DNA of 64,000 nucleotides, taken from Afipia felis ATCC 53690 (GTDB lineage: Bacteria; Pseudomonadota; Alphaproteobacteria; Rhizobiales; Xanthobacteraceae). Below, one piece after another: positions 7,912 to 16,708 of the stretch. The translations under genes and the position numbers were made by a program. The notes below the pieces were generated by a model. The model was not told where the DNA came from. It made no database searches and saw only the letters and a program-made list of their open reading frames with translations. Numbering within the stretch: position 1 is the stretch's first letter; every line of letters starts with the position of its first letter. The stretch covers positions 1,488,001-1,552,000 of the forward strand of contig NZ_KB375270.1 of NCBI RefSeq assembly GCF_000314735.2, in the 5' to 3' direction.

Positions 7912-9048
7912 TTAGCCGAGCGGATAGGCAGGGCAAAGCGCCCCTGCGGGAAATCCTTCGCTGTTGCCCGCCACCAGCATCCACGCATCCGCCCGCGCAA
8001 GCGCCTGCAGCGGAAGTTCCCCGACCGAGAGCGGCAGCCACGCTTTGTCTTCGCCTGCAAGCAAAACAATGTCGGCGATGCCAGGCGCAGACGCGATCTT
8101 CCGCGCGATCGGCCGGGCCACCGTTGGGCGTTGCCGCATCGTCAACCGGTCGAGCACCGGCAGGACCAATGTCCACCAGACCGCCAAAGCATCTTCCAGC
8201 ATTCCCGGCAGCGCGATGATCGGCACAGGCCCCCGACGGCCGACCGCGGCCGTTCGTCCCGGCAACACGGCAATGCCGTGGGTGATGGTGACACCGGCAT
8301 CCTGAAGGGTTTCGACCGTCGCATCCGTTTTTCCCGCGCCGGTGCCGCCGATGGTCACGATCAGATCGGCATCCGCTGCACTCAGCAGCGAAGCAATCGT
8401 CGATGCCGTGCGCGAAGCAGACTCCGTTCGCGTCACCAACGCGCCAGCCTCCGCTGCAAGATCGGCAATATACTGCGCCGTGGAGGATTGACCGCTTCCG
8501 CCAGACATATTGACGAGTTGCAGGCGCGGCACCCGCACCGATAACGAACGCAGCCCCAGTTGGGTTGCAATCAGAACGTCGAGCGGCCGTATCATCTGAC
8601 CACATTTTATAACGGACGCCCCCGCTGCGATCTCATCCCCTGTGCGGCGCACGCCCTGCCCCGGCCGCGCTTCGGCCACGACCTGAAAAATTCCGTTCTC
8701 ATGATGGACCGATTGCGGCTCGATCACGCAGTCGTATCCTGCGGGGAGCGATTGACCGCACTCGATCCAGACGGGCGACTCGATCAGAAATGCCGGCGAA
8801 TAAGAGGATGCGCCGACAATGTCGAGTGAGCGCGCGGCCCAGCCGTCGATCATCGCAACAGTGTCAACGGGCAGTTCACCCGACGCCATGAGCCCGGCGG
8901 AAATTCTGCCGAGAACCTCGTCGATCGGCTGCTCACATGCAGGGACCGCCTCAAGCCCTTCAAGCAAACGCTTCAGCGCATCGTCGAGCGAAGTAAGAGA
9001 AGTGATTGCGCCCATTGCATCCCTGATCGAGGTCGCGGCCGATGACAT
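7912..9048 (-). CDS. Degenerate MoeA-like molybdopterin-binding protein
   Basis: A 378-residue protein aligns along its length with MoeA: DGWAARS corresponds to DGYAV, SLPAGYDCVIEP to LPxGADAV, and GGTGAGKTDA to the MoCF-binding motif. The usual STGDEL segment is replaced by NMSGGSGQS, so the acidic active-site residues are gone. It probably still binds molybdopterin but may not catalyse metal insertion itself. It could be a chaperone or carrier for the nearby molybdo-hydroxylase or formate dehydrogenase; that role is inference. The GTG at 9051 is an alternative start. It is upstream of, and probably cotranscribed with, the complete moeA fusion gene. Confidence 0.8.
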   Translation of the reverse strand: MSSAATSIRDAMGAITSLTSLDDALKRLLEGLEAVPACEQPIDEVLGRISAGLMASGELPVDTVAMIDGWAARSLDIVGASSYSPAFLIESPVWIECGQSLPAGYDCVIEPQSVHHENGIFQVVAEARPGQGVRRTGDEIAAGASVIKCGQMIRPLDVLIATQLGLRSLSVRVPRLQLVNMSGGSGQSSTAQYIADLAAEAGALVTRTESASRTASTIASLLSAADADLIVTIGGTGAGKTDATVETLQDAGVTITHGIAVLPGRTAAVGRRGPVPIIALPGMLEDALAVWWTLVLPVLDRLTMRQRPTVARPIARKIASAPGIADIVLLAGEDKAWLPLSVGELPLQALARADAWMLVAGNSEGFPAGALCPAYPLG

Positions 9049-9170
9049 CACCGGACCGCCGTAACCGGATACAGGCCGTTATATACATTCGCTGAGAGCC
9101 GTACAGCACATACGGGCCGAAGCGGTCCGCGCGGTAATAGCTGCCCGCGCGGGTTCGCTCGATCGCAATA

Positions 9171-11396
9171 TCAGGTCGAGCGCAACGCCGCCCTGACCTT
9201 CTCGGGCTTAAACGGCACGGAGCGCATGCGCGCGCCGGTCGCGTCGAAAATCGCGTTGGAAATCGCCGATGAAACAAGAGCGGACGTCGGTTCGCCCACG
9301 CCCCATGGCTTTTCCGTCGGCCGGTCGATCAGCTCGATGACGAGCTCCGGCAATTCAGAGAAGCGCAAGATCGGATAACTCGCCCAGTCGAGGCTCGTGA
9401 TCATGCCACGGTCAAAGGTGATCTCCTCCTTCAGCGTGCGGCTGACGGTCTGGATGACGTTGCCTTCGATCTGCGCACGCACGCCGTTCGGATTGATGAT
9501 CTGTCCGCAGTCATGAACCACATAGACCTTCTTGACGCGGACATCGCCGGAGGTGCGATCCACTTCGACATCGGCCACCAGACCGACATAGGTGCGCACC
9601 AGTTCGTATTTCACGTAACTGACGCCGCGCCCGCTCACCACGTCGCCCTTGATGTCGGTACGAGGCGACGGACGTTTCTCCCACTTCGCGACTTTCGCGA
9701 GCCGCTCGAGCACCTCGAGGCCGCGCTTGTCGGCTGGATCGGTATACTTGACGCGCAACTCCAGCGGGTCCGCCTTCAGTGCCGCCGCGATCTCGTCGAA
9801 GAATGCCTCGTTGGCGAAGGTGTTCTGCATACGACCCGGCGCCCTGATCCAGGACGGACGGAACGGCGTCGTCTCAAGGCGGTGGCAGACGGTCTTGATG
9901 TTCGGAAATTTATAGCCGATCGCGGAATCGTTCACGATGCCGCCGGGCGCCAGCTTGCCGACGACGGGACGGTCGCTCAGCGTCGCGGCGACGAGATCGA
10001 CCATGCCGGCCGCACCCTGCGGAATGAAGAACTCGCTTTCCCAGGCGGTGACATTCCCGGACGCATCGATGTTCGCCCGCAGATCAATCAGAGTCGGTGG
10101 TCCCTTCGGGTCCCAGCCGTGCTCGTCGGCGCGCGACCACTGCACGCGCACCGGCTTTTCCATGATCTTCGCAAGCAGAGTTGCGTCGGCCGCAGCATCT
10201 TCATGGCCGTTCCGGCCGTAACAACCCGCACCATCGACATAGATGCAGCGGACGTCCGCGTCCGGCATCTTCATCATCATGGCGAGCTGCTTGCGCAGAT
10301 TGTGCGTCGCCTGCGACGCCGACCAGCAGGTCAGCTTGCCGTCCTTGAATTCAGCCACCGCGCAGGACGGACCGATCGAGCCGTGGGTGTGAATGGCGAA
10401 ATCGTAGGACGCCTTGATCTTCTTGCCGTCAGCCGCCATCGCCGCGGCGCTGTCGCCGATGTTGCTGGTCACGTCGTCGCTCACGATCTTGGTCGAGCGG
10501 ACGTGCTCCCAGAGCTTCGCCTGATCCGGCAGCGTTTCGGACTTCGACCATGTCGCCTTGATCTCGCGCGCGGCGCGCACCGCCGCCCACTCCGTCTCCG
10601 TCACCACGGCGAGGAAGTTTCCGTCGCGCACGACCTTGATGAGGCCCGGAATGTCCTTCACCGAGCTTTCATCCACGCTTTGCAGCGTCGCGCCGATCGT
10701 CGGCGGGCGGACTACGCTTCCATGCACCATGCCCGGTACGCGAAAATCCTGCATGTAGGTGAATTTACCGGTGAGCTTCTCGGGAATGTCGCGGCGTGGA
10801 ATCGCCTTGCCGACGATCTTGTAATCGGCAGGATTCTTGGCCGGAGCAGCAGGATCGACCTTCAGCATGAAAGTCTTGCCACCGATCAGTTCGGCGTACG
10901 CGACGCGCCCGCCTCCGGATTTCGCCGAGATGACACCATCGGCGACGACAAGGTCCTCCTTCGCGGCGCCGAGGCGTTGCGCGGCCTGGTCGAGCAGCGC
11001 GCTGCGTGCCGTCGCGGCGGCCTGTCTGATCTGCATGCCGCCAGCCTGGATCGACAGGCTGCCAAAGGTTGGGCCCTGATCGGGCGTGAGCGTCGTATCG
11101 CCTTCGATGGTCGTGACGTTGGCAAGCGGCACATCGAGTTCTTCGGCGACGATCTGCTGTATGCCGATCCGTATGCCCGTGCCGAGATCGACCTTGCCCG
11201 AATAGACCGTAACCATACCCTTGTCGTCGACGGCGAGGAACGTATCGACCTGATCGAGCGCGACAGGCTTGGCCGTCGCTGCTTCGTTCGGTGCCAGCGC
11301 AAACGCCTCGGAGGGCGGTACAAGCGAGAAGGCGACGACCAGCGCGCCGGTGCCCTTCAGAATGTCACGACGGGAAGGCTTGAGATGTACATTCAT
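9171..11396 (-). CDS. iorB: Xanthine-oxidase-family molybdopterin-binding subunit (isoquinoline 1-oxidoreductase beta-like)
   Basis: This is the large catalytic subunit, 741 residues, of an exported molybdenum hydroxylase or aldehyde dehydrogenase. A twin-arginine signal (PSRRDILKGTGALVVAFSL) shows export as a folded protein. Family motifs include HGSIGPSCAVAEFKDG, RAPGRMQNTFANEAFFDE and the C-terminal GVGEP carrying the catalytic Glu. The open frame extends 35 residues upstream, but the ATG before the Tat signal is the sensible start. It lies 10 bases downstream of the [2Fe-2S] subunit gene and after a tri-heme cytochrome c, the layout of periplasmic IorAB-type enzymes that feed electrons to the respiratory chain. 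The substrate (aldehyde, N-heterocycle or other) cannot be told from sequence. Confidence 0.88.
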   Translation of the reverse strand: MNVHLKPSRRDILKGTGALVVAFSLVPPSEAFALAPNEAATAKPVALDQVDTFLAVDDKGMVTVYSGKVDLGTGIRIGIQQIVAEELDVPLANVTTIEGDTTLTPDQGPTFGSLSIQAGGMQIRQAAATARSALLDQAAQRLGAAKEDLVVADGVISAKSGGGRVAYAELIGGKTFMLKVDPAAPAKNPADYKIVGKAIPRRDIPEKLTGKFTYMQDFRVPGMVHGSVVRPPTIGATLQSVDESSVKDIPGLIKVVRDGNFLAVVTETEWAAVRAAREIKATWSKSETLPDQAKLWEHVRSTKIVSDDVTSNIGDSAAAMAADGKKIKASYDFAIHTHGSIGPSCAVAEFKDGKLTCWSASQATHNLRKQLAMMMKMPDADVRCIYVDGAGCYGRNGHEDAAADATLLAKIMEKPVRVQWSRADEHGWDPKGPPTLIDLRANIDASGNVTAWESEFFIPQGAAGMVDLVAATLSDRPVVGKLAPGGIVNDSAIGYKFPNIKTVCHRLETTPFRPSWIRAPGRMQNTFANEAFFDEIAAALKADPLELRVKYTDPADKRGLEVLERLAKVAKWEKRPSPRTDIKGDVVSGRGVSYVKYELVRTYVGLVADVEVDRTSGDVRVKKVYVVHDCGQIINPNGVRAQIEGNVIQTVSRTLKEEITFDRGMITSLDWASYPILRFSELPELVIELIDRPTEKPWGVGEPTSALVSSAISNAIFDATGARMRSVPFKPEKVRAALRST

Positions 11397-11406
11397 GACA
11401 GCCTCC

Positions 11407-11865
11407 TCAAGCAACAGCTGCGCGCTTGATCGCGCGCATGATGGCCGCGTGGGTGCCGCAACGGCAGAGATTGGGCTCCATGTGGCGGCGAATCTCTTCA
11501 TCCGTCGGATTTGGTTTCTTGTTCAGGAGAGCCTGCGCCTGCATCACCATGCCGGAGATGCAATAGCCACACTGCGCCGCTTCCTCGTCGATGAAAGCTT
11601 GCTGCAGCTTACCGGGCTTGCCATCCTTCATCAGGCCTTCCAGCGTCGTGACCTCACGGTCGCCGACGGCCGTGACCGGCAGCACGCAGGAAAACGTCGC
11701 GCGCCCGTCGATGTGAACCATGCAGGCGCCGCATTGTCCGAGCCCGCAGCCGAAGCGCGGGCCGTGCAGTTCGAGATTGTCGCGCAGAACATAAAGAAGC
11801 GGCGTCGAGGGATCGGCGACGTCGATCTCCTGCGACTTGCCATTGACGCGCAGCGAAACCTTCAT
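11407..11865 (-). CDS. iorA: [2Fe-2S] subunit of xanthine-oxidase-family dehydrogenase (IorA-like)
   Basis: This small electron-transfer subunit, 152 residues, has both expected [2Fe-2S] clusters: the plant-type one (CGLGQCGACMV, then C in FSCVLP) and the helical one (CGYCISGM and NLCRCGTH). It has no signal peptide and is presumably carried through the Tat system by the catalytic subunit. The start giving MKVSLRVNGK overlaps the stop of the cytochrome gene by 4 bases. An upstream in-frame ATG would add 18 unrelated residues. Confidence 0.9.
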   Translation of the reverse strand: MKVSLRVNGKSQEIDVADPSTPLLYVLRDNLELHGPRFGCGLGQCGACMVHIDGRATFSCVLPVTAVGDREVTTLEGLMKDGKPGKLQQAFIDEEAAQCGYCISGMVMQAQALLNKKPNPTDEEIRRHMEPNLCRCGTHAAIMRAIKRAAVA

Positions 11866-13139
11866 GGCTGGGCTCCTTCCTGCCTGGCTTTGGCGATCTG
11901 GGAATTCACGTCGGTCCATTGCGGCTGGTCGGTGTAGCGCGCGCGGACATACTGAACGACGGAGGCAATCTGCTTATCAGTCAGAATGCCTGCGAATGCC
12001 GGCATGTAGGGTCCACCGCCAGTGCGGTAGGCCTCGATGCCGTGCATGACCACGCGAACCGCGTTGGCCGATTTCGGCTGCTGGACGGCGGTGCTGTAGG
12101 ACAGCGAGATTGCCTGCGACGGCCCGACATCCTGCCTGTCGTTATGGCATCTGGCGCAGGCGCCGTCGTAGATCGCGACCACATCGGCAGGCTGGTCTTT
12201 CAGAACCTTGCCACCAACGGGGACAGCCGCCTTTGCAGCTTCCGTGCCCGGCGAGAGGCTCGCGATGTAAGTCGCGATCGCGCGAACATCATCCTGCGAA
12301 GCGCGACCGAGATTCTTCGCCACATCGGCCATTGGCCCGGCCGCCGCACCGTGGAGCCTGTGCCAGCCCGTGGAGAGATATTCGGCGAGTTGATCGACGG
12401 TCCACTTATGCGCCGTCACCAGCGAAGCATTCAGCGGCGGTGCATTCCAGCCTTCCGCAGCACCGCCGGCATAGGCACTGCCTTTCTTCTCGCCGCCGAG
12501 CGCGTTGCGCGGCGTGTGGCATGAACCGCAATGACCAAGACCCTCGACCAGATAGCGTCCGCGATTCCATTCGGCGCTCTTGGTGGAATCAGGCTCCAGC
12601 CCATCGCGGTGCAGGAACAGGAGTTTCCAGCCAGCAACGATCGGGCGGAAGCTGAACGGAAAATCGAGCTGGTTCGCCGGCACGACATTGCGCACCGCAG
12701 GCTTGCTCATTAGGAAAGCGTAGATCGCGTGGATGTCCGCATCCGTCGCATGCGTAAAATGATCGTAGGGAAATGCGGGATAAAGCTGCTCCCCTTCGCG
12801 ATCCACGCCCTCGCGCATGGCGCGCTTGAACGCTTCCTCCGACCACGAACCGATTCCTGTCTCACCATCGGGCGTCAGATTACTCGCGTAGATCGTGCCG
12901 AAAGGTGTGGGAATGGGTCGTCCGCCAGCATAGGCAGGCCCGTTTTCGGATGTATGACAATCGGCACAATTTCCGATCGAAGCAAGTTCTGCTCCATGAT
13001 CGATCGCTTTGCGGTCCGAGTTGACCGCGGCGCTGGTGGTAACCGGCGCGATGGCGGGGCGCCACATCAGCGCATAGCCGCCCAGGATAACCAGAATTCC
13101 GACAGTCACCACTGCCAGAAGAACACGACGTAACGTCAT
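11862..13139 (-). CDS. Membrane-anchored tri-heme cytochrome c
   Basis: This 425-residue protein has an N-terminal membrane anchor (residues about 5-25) and three c-heme sites: CADCH, CGSCH and CARCH. It resembles the cytochrome subunit of membrane-bound alcohol and aldehyde dehydrogenases. It is the first gene of the operon with the [2Fe-2S] and molybdopterin subunits, overlapping the next gene by 4 bases. The expected role is to take electrons from the periplasmic molybdo-enzyme to the quinone pool or an oxidase. Confidence 0.9.
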   Translation of the reverse strand: MTLRRVLLAVVTVGILVILGGYALMWRPAIAPVTTSAAVNSDRKAIDHGAELASIGNCADCHTSENGPAYAGGRPIPTPFGTIYASNLTPDGETGIGSWSEEAFKRAMREGVDREGEQLYPAFPYDHFTHATDADIHAIYAFLMSKPAVRNVVPANQLDFPFSFRPIVAGWKLLFLHRDGLEPDSTKSAEWNRGRYLVEGLGHCGSCHTPRNALGGEKKGSAYAGGAAEGWNAPPLNASLVTAHKWTVDQLAEYLSTGWHRLHGAAAGPMADVAKNLGRASQDDVRAIATYIASLSPGTEAAKAAVPVGGKVLKDQPADVVAIYDGACARCHNDRQDVGPSQAISLSYSTAVQQPKSANAVRVVMHGIEAYRTGGGPYMPAFAGILTDKQIASVVQYVRARYTDQPQWTDVNSQIAKARQEGAQP

Positions 13140-13382
13140 CAGCTTCTACCCCACGGCATATCCAGGAAGTAGTCGGCCAGGAACTTACATGAGTTCTAAA
13201 CTGATGGCTACGATGCAGCGTACAAGTTTTTGTGCCGCTCACAATCAATCGCGTCACCAGGTATGCTGTCACCTGCGACAGATTGCATTTTATCAAAAAG
13301 CGGAATTTACGTCGCACTGTTGTGCGGCGCCGGCCTCGAGAGAGACGGACCGAAAAGAAACGATGCAGCGCGATTTCGCGCA

Positions 13383-13415
13383 CGAGGAGGGCTCTGCCAA
13401 ACCGAGCCCTCCTCG
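13383..13415. terminator. Inverted repeat, probable terminator of the DUF1236 gene
   Basis: A 12-base-pair stem (CGAGGAGGGCTC and its complement) surrounds a 9-base loop, 26 bases beyond the stop at 13441. No T-tract follows on the minus strand, so termination efficiency is uncertain. The rest of the 13140-13440 gap holds the upstream region of the cytochrome operon; I see no gene in it. Confidence 0.5.
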
Positions 13416-13440
13416 CAAACGTCAATTCAGTTCGCACACA

Positions 13441-14145
13441 TCAACTCAGGATGTAGACGATCTCATGCGTTTCCGGCTCTATGATTACATAACGACCGCC
13501 GACCAGAATGAACTCGTAGCCGCGCCATTCCGGATAGATCGCAACAACCCTCTCGGGGATTGGATAGAAGTGCACCGAGGTCGGGACACGCGTACCGACG
13601 GAGACATTGAAGTTCACGTTGGTCACCGCCGTCACCTTCTCCTGCTTGATGGCGGAGGTGATCTGGCTGCGCTTCTCGACAGGCGGCGCACCCTTCGCCG
13701 CGGTCGCCGCATTGCCGGTCGTCTTGCTCTCCGCACCCGACTTCGACTCCGAAGCGGAGTTCTTGCTCATCCGCTCATGCTCGCTGTTCGCGGCATTGTT
13801 GTTTTTAGCTGCGCCCTTGTTGTCAGTAGCGCTGTGCGAGCTTGGTGATTGACCGGTTTTATTCTCTTGCGCCGACCTCGGATGACCCTTTGGCGCGTTC
13901 TCCTGCGCCCTCATGCCACCCTTTGGTGCGCCATGAGACTCGGTGGCTCCAGACCCGCCGCCTTCCGCGCTACCACGCGCAGACGTACTGCCGCCGCTTC
14001 CCATGGATGCGCCGCCGCTTGCTCCGGATGAGGCACCCGTGCCTGCGGCTCCACCAGCCCCGGCATTGGGGTTCTGTGCACTCGCTACGCCACCGGCCAT
14101 CAACAGTGCGACGGCTGCCGCCGACATCAACAATTTGGTTTTCAT
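13441..14145 (-). CDS. DUF1236 domain exported protein with low-complexity linker
   Basis: A 234-residue protein with a signal peptide (cleaved after VASAQ, about residue 24). Residues about 25-150 are a low-complexity Gly/Ser/Ala/Asn/Lys region. The C-terminal 80 residues form a compact domain of the DUF1236 type, ending with a segment starting GGRYVIIEPETHEIVYIL. Such proteins are common in Bradyrhizobiaceae and their function is unknown. The disordered, basic and polar linker suggests an envelope or surface role, which is inference. It stands alone, with long spacers on both sides. Confidence 0.75.
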   Translation of the reverse strand: MKTKLLMSAAAVALLMAGGVASAQNPNAGAGGAAGTGASSGASGGASMGSGGSTSARGSAEGGGSGATESHGAPKGGMRAQENAPKGHPRSAQENKTGQSPSSHSATDNKGAAKNNNAANSEHERMSKNSASESKSGAESKTTGNAATAAKGAPPVEKRSQITSAIKQEKVTAVTNVNFNVSVGTRVPTSVHFYPIPERVVAIYPEWRGYEFILVGGRYVIIEPETHEIVYILS

Positions 14146-14631
14146 GATTTCCTACTCCATTTCGATTGATTGATACGGTGGAAACAGGTCGCAAGCAGAC
14201 GTCTGCAACGGCGAAAACAAGTTTCGCCTCACAGCGCCCTGCATCGAAAAATGGTTTAAGCTATCGCAACCCTGTCCCTGACTTGCGGCACGAGTGTCCT
14301 CGTGCGGGGAGACAAGCGGGAGAATTTATGCACGTTCCGGATTTACGGAAAAAAGCCAGTGCTGCGATTTTGGATCGCAAGGCGGATGATGGGGCGTGCC
14401 ACTGTCGGCGCATACAAAATTCTCAAATCCGTCAACGTCGAGCAAAAGCGGGTTTTCCTACCCCAAAGGCCGGAAGCACAGCCTTTCACAAACCATCGGA
14501 TTGATGGCATATTCTTCTACTTTTTGATTGTCGTATAAAATTCCATTTTTAATTTCATGGACTTATGGACCGCACCATCCAGCGTGCATAGAAAGATGTT
14601 CTCCTTTCCATAGTAATGGCTCGTGACCGTC
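14146..14631. other. Long intergenic region between divergent genes
   Basis: This stretch separates the minus-strand DUF1236 gene from the plus-strand YeeE/YedE gene. Its right part is AT-rich, with a plausible plus-strand promoter near 14520-14545 (TTGATT, then TATAAA). Short open frames on both strands have no start signal or protein-like composition. I see no structured RNA. Confidence 0.4.
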
Positions 14632-15681
14632 ATGATCGACCTTTCGGTGGCTTCCGGCTTTGTGATCGGACTGGTGTTTGGCGTGGTCGGCCTGCTCAGC
14701 GGCTTCTGCCTGATGAGCAGCCTGCGCGATCTGTGGACCTCAAACGACACCCGCAAAATCCGCAGCTATGCGACTGCACTCGCCGTGGCAATCATCGGCA
14801 CGCAACTCCTTGTCGGCACCGGGCTCGTCAATATCGGCACGTCGATCTACCTGCAGCCGTCGTTTTCCGCGCCGCTGATCTTCTTCGGCGGCCTGCTGTT
14901 CGGCCTCGGCATGGTGCTCGCCAATGGCTGCGCCTCGCGCGCATTGGTGCTGCTCGGCAAGGGTAACCTGCGCTCACTCGTTGTGATTACCGTGATCGGC
15001 ATCACAGCGCAGATGACGCTGAAGGGCCTAATCGCACCCGCGCGCATCGCATTCCTCGACTGGACGAAGACCGCGCCGACCGCCGTATCCGTCCCTGCCC
15101 TTCTGAACACCATGGGGCTTGACGATACCGCCGCGCGGCTTATCGCAACGCTGATCGCAAGCGGCGCGCTTCTGATCTACGCGTTCTCGGACAAGCAATT
15201 CCGCCGTTCCTACGGCCAGATCGCCGCGGGTCTCATCATCGGCTTGCTGGTGGTTGCCGGCTGGGCCGCGACCGGATGGTTCGCGGCGGACGACTTCAAT
15301 CCGATTCCGGTTGCATCGCTGACCTTCGTGTCACCAATCGCGGATTCCGTGCAGTACACCATGCTCTCCACCGGGCTGGCGCTGAACTTCGGCATCGCGC
15401 TCGTGGTTGGCGTTCTGGTCGGAAGCCTCGCGACCGCGACGCTAACGGGACGCTTCGCGTTCGAAGGCTACACCTCGGTCACGCATACCGGCCGCTCGCT
15501 CGCTGGCGCAGCCTTTATGGGCATCGGTGGCGCGATGGCTTACGGCTGCTCAATCGGCCAGGGCCTGACCGGCGTTTCGACGCTGGCAATGCCCTCGTTC
15601 ATCGCGCTTGCGGGCATCCTTTCCGGCGCCGCGTTCGCGATCCATAGCAGGACACGGCTGCTCGCGTTCGCCTTCCGCTGA
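14632..15681 (+). CDS. tsuA: YeeE/YedE family transporter, probable thiosulfate uptake protein
   Basis: This 349-residue integral membrane protein has about nine or ten hydrophobic segments and the two pseudo-repeated family motifs. ANGCASRALVLLG in the first half and AYGCSIGQGLTG in the second each hold the conserved Cys that contacts thiosulfate in characterised TsuA proteins. It faces the sox cluster, which fits uptake of thiosulfate or another sulfur species. GTG at 14623 is an alternative start. Substrate assignment is from family and context. Confidence 0.8.
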   Translation: MIDLSVASGFVIGLVFGVVGLLSGFCLMSSLRDLWTSNDTRKIRSYATALAVAIIGTQLLVGTGLVNIGTSIYLQPSFSAPLIFFGGLLFGLGMVLANGCASRALVLLGKGNLRSLVVITVIGITAQMTLKGLIAPARIAFLDWTKTAPTAVSVPALLNTMGLDDTAARLIATLIASGALLIYAFSDKQFRRSYGQIAAGLIIGLLVVAGWAATGWFAADDFNPIPVASLTFVSPIADSVQYTMLSTGLALNFGIALVVGVLVGSLATATLTGRFAFEGYTSVTHTGRSLAGAAFMGIGGAMAYGCSIGQGLTGVSTLAMPSFIALAGILSGAAFAIHSRTRLLAFAFR

Positions 15682-15683
15682 GC

Positions 15684-15705
15684 ACGCGCGGCTCTGGCCG
15701 CGCGT
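15684..15705. terminator. GC-rich hairpin between convergent genes
   Basis: A 9-base-pair stem (ACGCGCGGC with its complement) closes a 4-base loop immediately after the transporter stop and before the convergent heme-binding-protein gene. There is no T-tract, so it is only a probable terminator. Confidence 0.4.
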
Positions 15706-15717
15706 CACTCTGGAAAT

Positions 15718-16218
15718 TTAGAAGTCGAGTTTGTCGCGGATCGCGTCGATGCCGGCGCGCGCGCACTTCTCATCCTTGTCACCGCCCGGCGCACCGGACA
15801 CGCCGATCGCTCCCAGCAATGTATCGGCCGTCTCGATCTTCAAACCACCGCCGAGCATCGCGACCCGCGGCAGATCCGCAAGCCGCGGATCGAGCGTACC
15901 GTTCTTGATCGAAGCTGCGAGCTGCGAGGTATCGGCGCGAAAACCGACCGTGGTCCATGCCTTCCGCGTCGCCGTATCGTTGGCCGGAAGCCCCGCATAA
16001 CGATCACGCAACAGAACCTGCGTTTCACCGAAGCGATCCACCACCACCACGGAGACCTGATAGCCATCCGTGCGGCATTGCTTGAGAGCGGCCTGCGCAG
16101 CTTCCAACGCCACATCGGGCGTCAACGATTTGTATGTCACGGTCGCGTCTTCCGCCTTCGCAGCCGAGACCATCATCGCGCAGGAAAGGACACACAGCAG
16201 ACTTCGCGGCACACGCAT
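15718..16218 (-). CDS. GlcG/HbpS-family exported protein
   Basis: A 166-residue protein with a signal peptide (to about residue 22, VSAAKA). The body is a GlcG/HbpS-type domain with a segment opening LGGGLKIE and the family's GAIGVSGAPGGDKDE motif. HbpS relatives bind heme or degrade it, and others bind corrinoids; the ligand here is unknown. It is the last gene of the run soxB-dsrE-dsrE, so it may bind a cofactor or sulfur compound used in periplasmic sulfur oxidation (inference). The ATG chosen has AGAGG upstream. Confidence 0.75.
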   Translation of the reverse strand: MRVPRSLLCVLSCAMMVSAAKAEDATVTYKSLTPDVALEAAQAALKQCRTDGYQVSVVVVDRFGETQVLLRDRYAGLPANDTATRKAWTTVGFRADTSQLAASIKNGTLDPRLADLPRVAMLGGGLKIETADTLLGAIGVSGAPGGDKDEKCARAGIDAIRDKLDF

Positions 16219-16243
16219 TTCGGTCACCTCTTGTGAGAGAGTG

Positions 16244-16696
16244 TTACGGCTTGATGTAGGTCCAGCCCTGTTCCTGCAACTCGCTCAACCGCACCACGCC
16301 CGAGGGAACGACGCTCGCCTGCGGCACGATCGCAATCGGATGGCCTTCCTTCTTCTCCATGCCCTCCTTGGTGTTGCCACACGCGGAGAACGTCACTTTC
16401 GAGGGGAATGCCATCTCGGAAATCTGCTTCAGGCGATCCTTCACCGGCGACTTGTCGTCACGGAACATGTTCAGCCCCGGCCCGTAAGCCACTACCTCGA
16501 CCTCAACCGCTTCGCTCTTGTCGCCATAATACTTCATGATGTTGGTGACGTTGTTGAGCGCCAGATTCATCGTGGCGGGGTCGTTCTGATCGACCTGAAT
16601 GGCGATGCGATGCGGCTTGGCATCGGCCGCATGCGCAGCGGAGAACATCGAAAACATAATTGTAAAGGCCGCAGCCAGCTTCCAGAAAGTCCGCAT
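16244..16696 (-). CDS. Periplasmic DsrE-family protein (first paralogue)
   Basis: A 150-residue protein with a signal peptide (cleaved near AHAAD) and a DsrE/F-like fold (IAIQVDQNDPATMN, then VEVVAYGPGLNMF). The mature part has a single cysteine in VTFSACGNT, at the position of the sulfur-carrying Cys of DsrE-type proteins. A strong AAGGAG precedes the ATG. It follows a second DsrE-like gene after 12 bases. It probably carries or trims sulfane sulfur in the periplasm alongside the Sox enzymes; the reaction is not established. Confidence 0.82.
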   Translation of the reverse strand: MRTFWKLAAAFTIMFSMFSAAHAADAKPHRIAIQVDQNDPATMNLALNNVTNIMKYYGDKSEAVEVEVVAYGPGLNMFRDDKSPVKDRLKQISEMAFPSKVTFSACGNTKEGMEKKEGHPIAIVPQASVVPSGVVRLSELQEQGWTYIKP

Positions 16697-16708
16697 ATCG
16701 GAATCTCC

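Noticed and set aside
13140..14631. Small genes in the spacers around the DUF1236 gene
   Set aside because: Short frames there have no ribosome site and read as random sequence on both strands.
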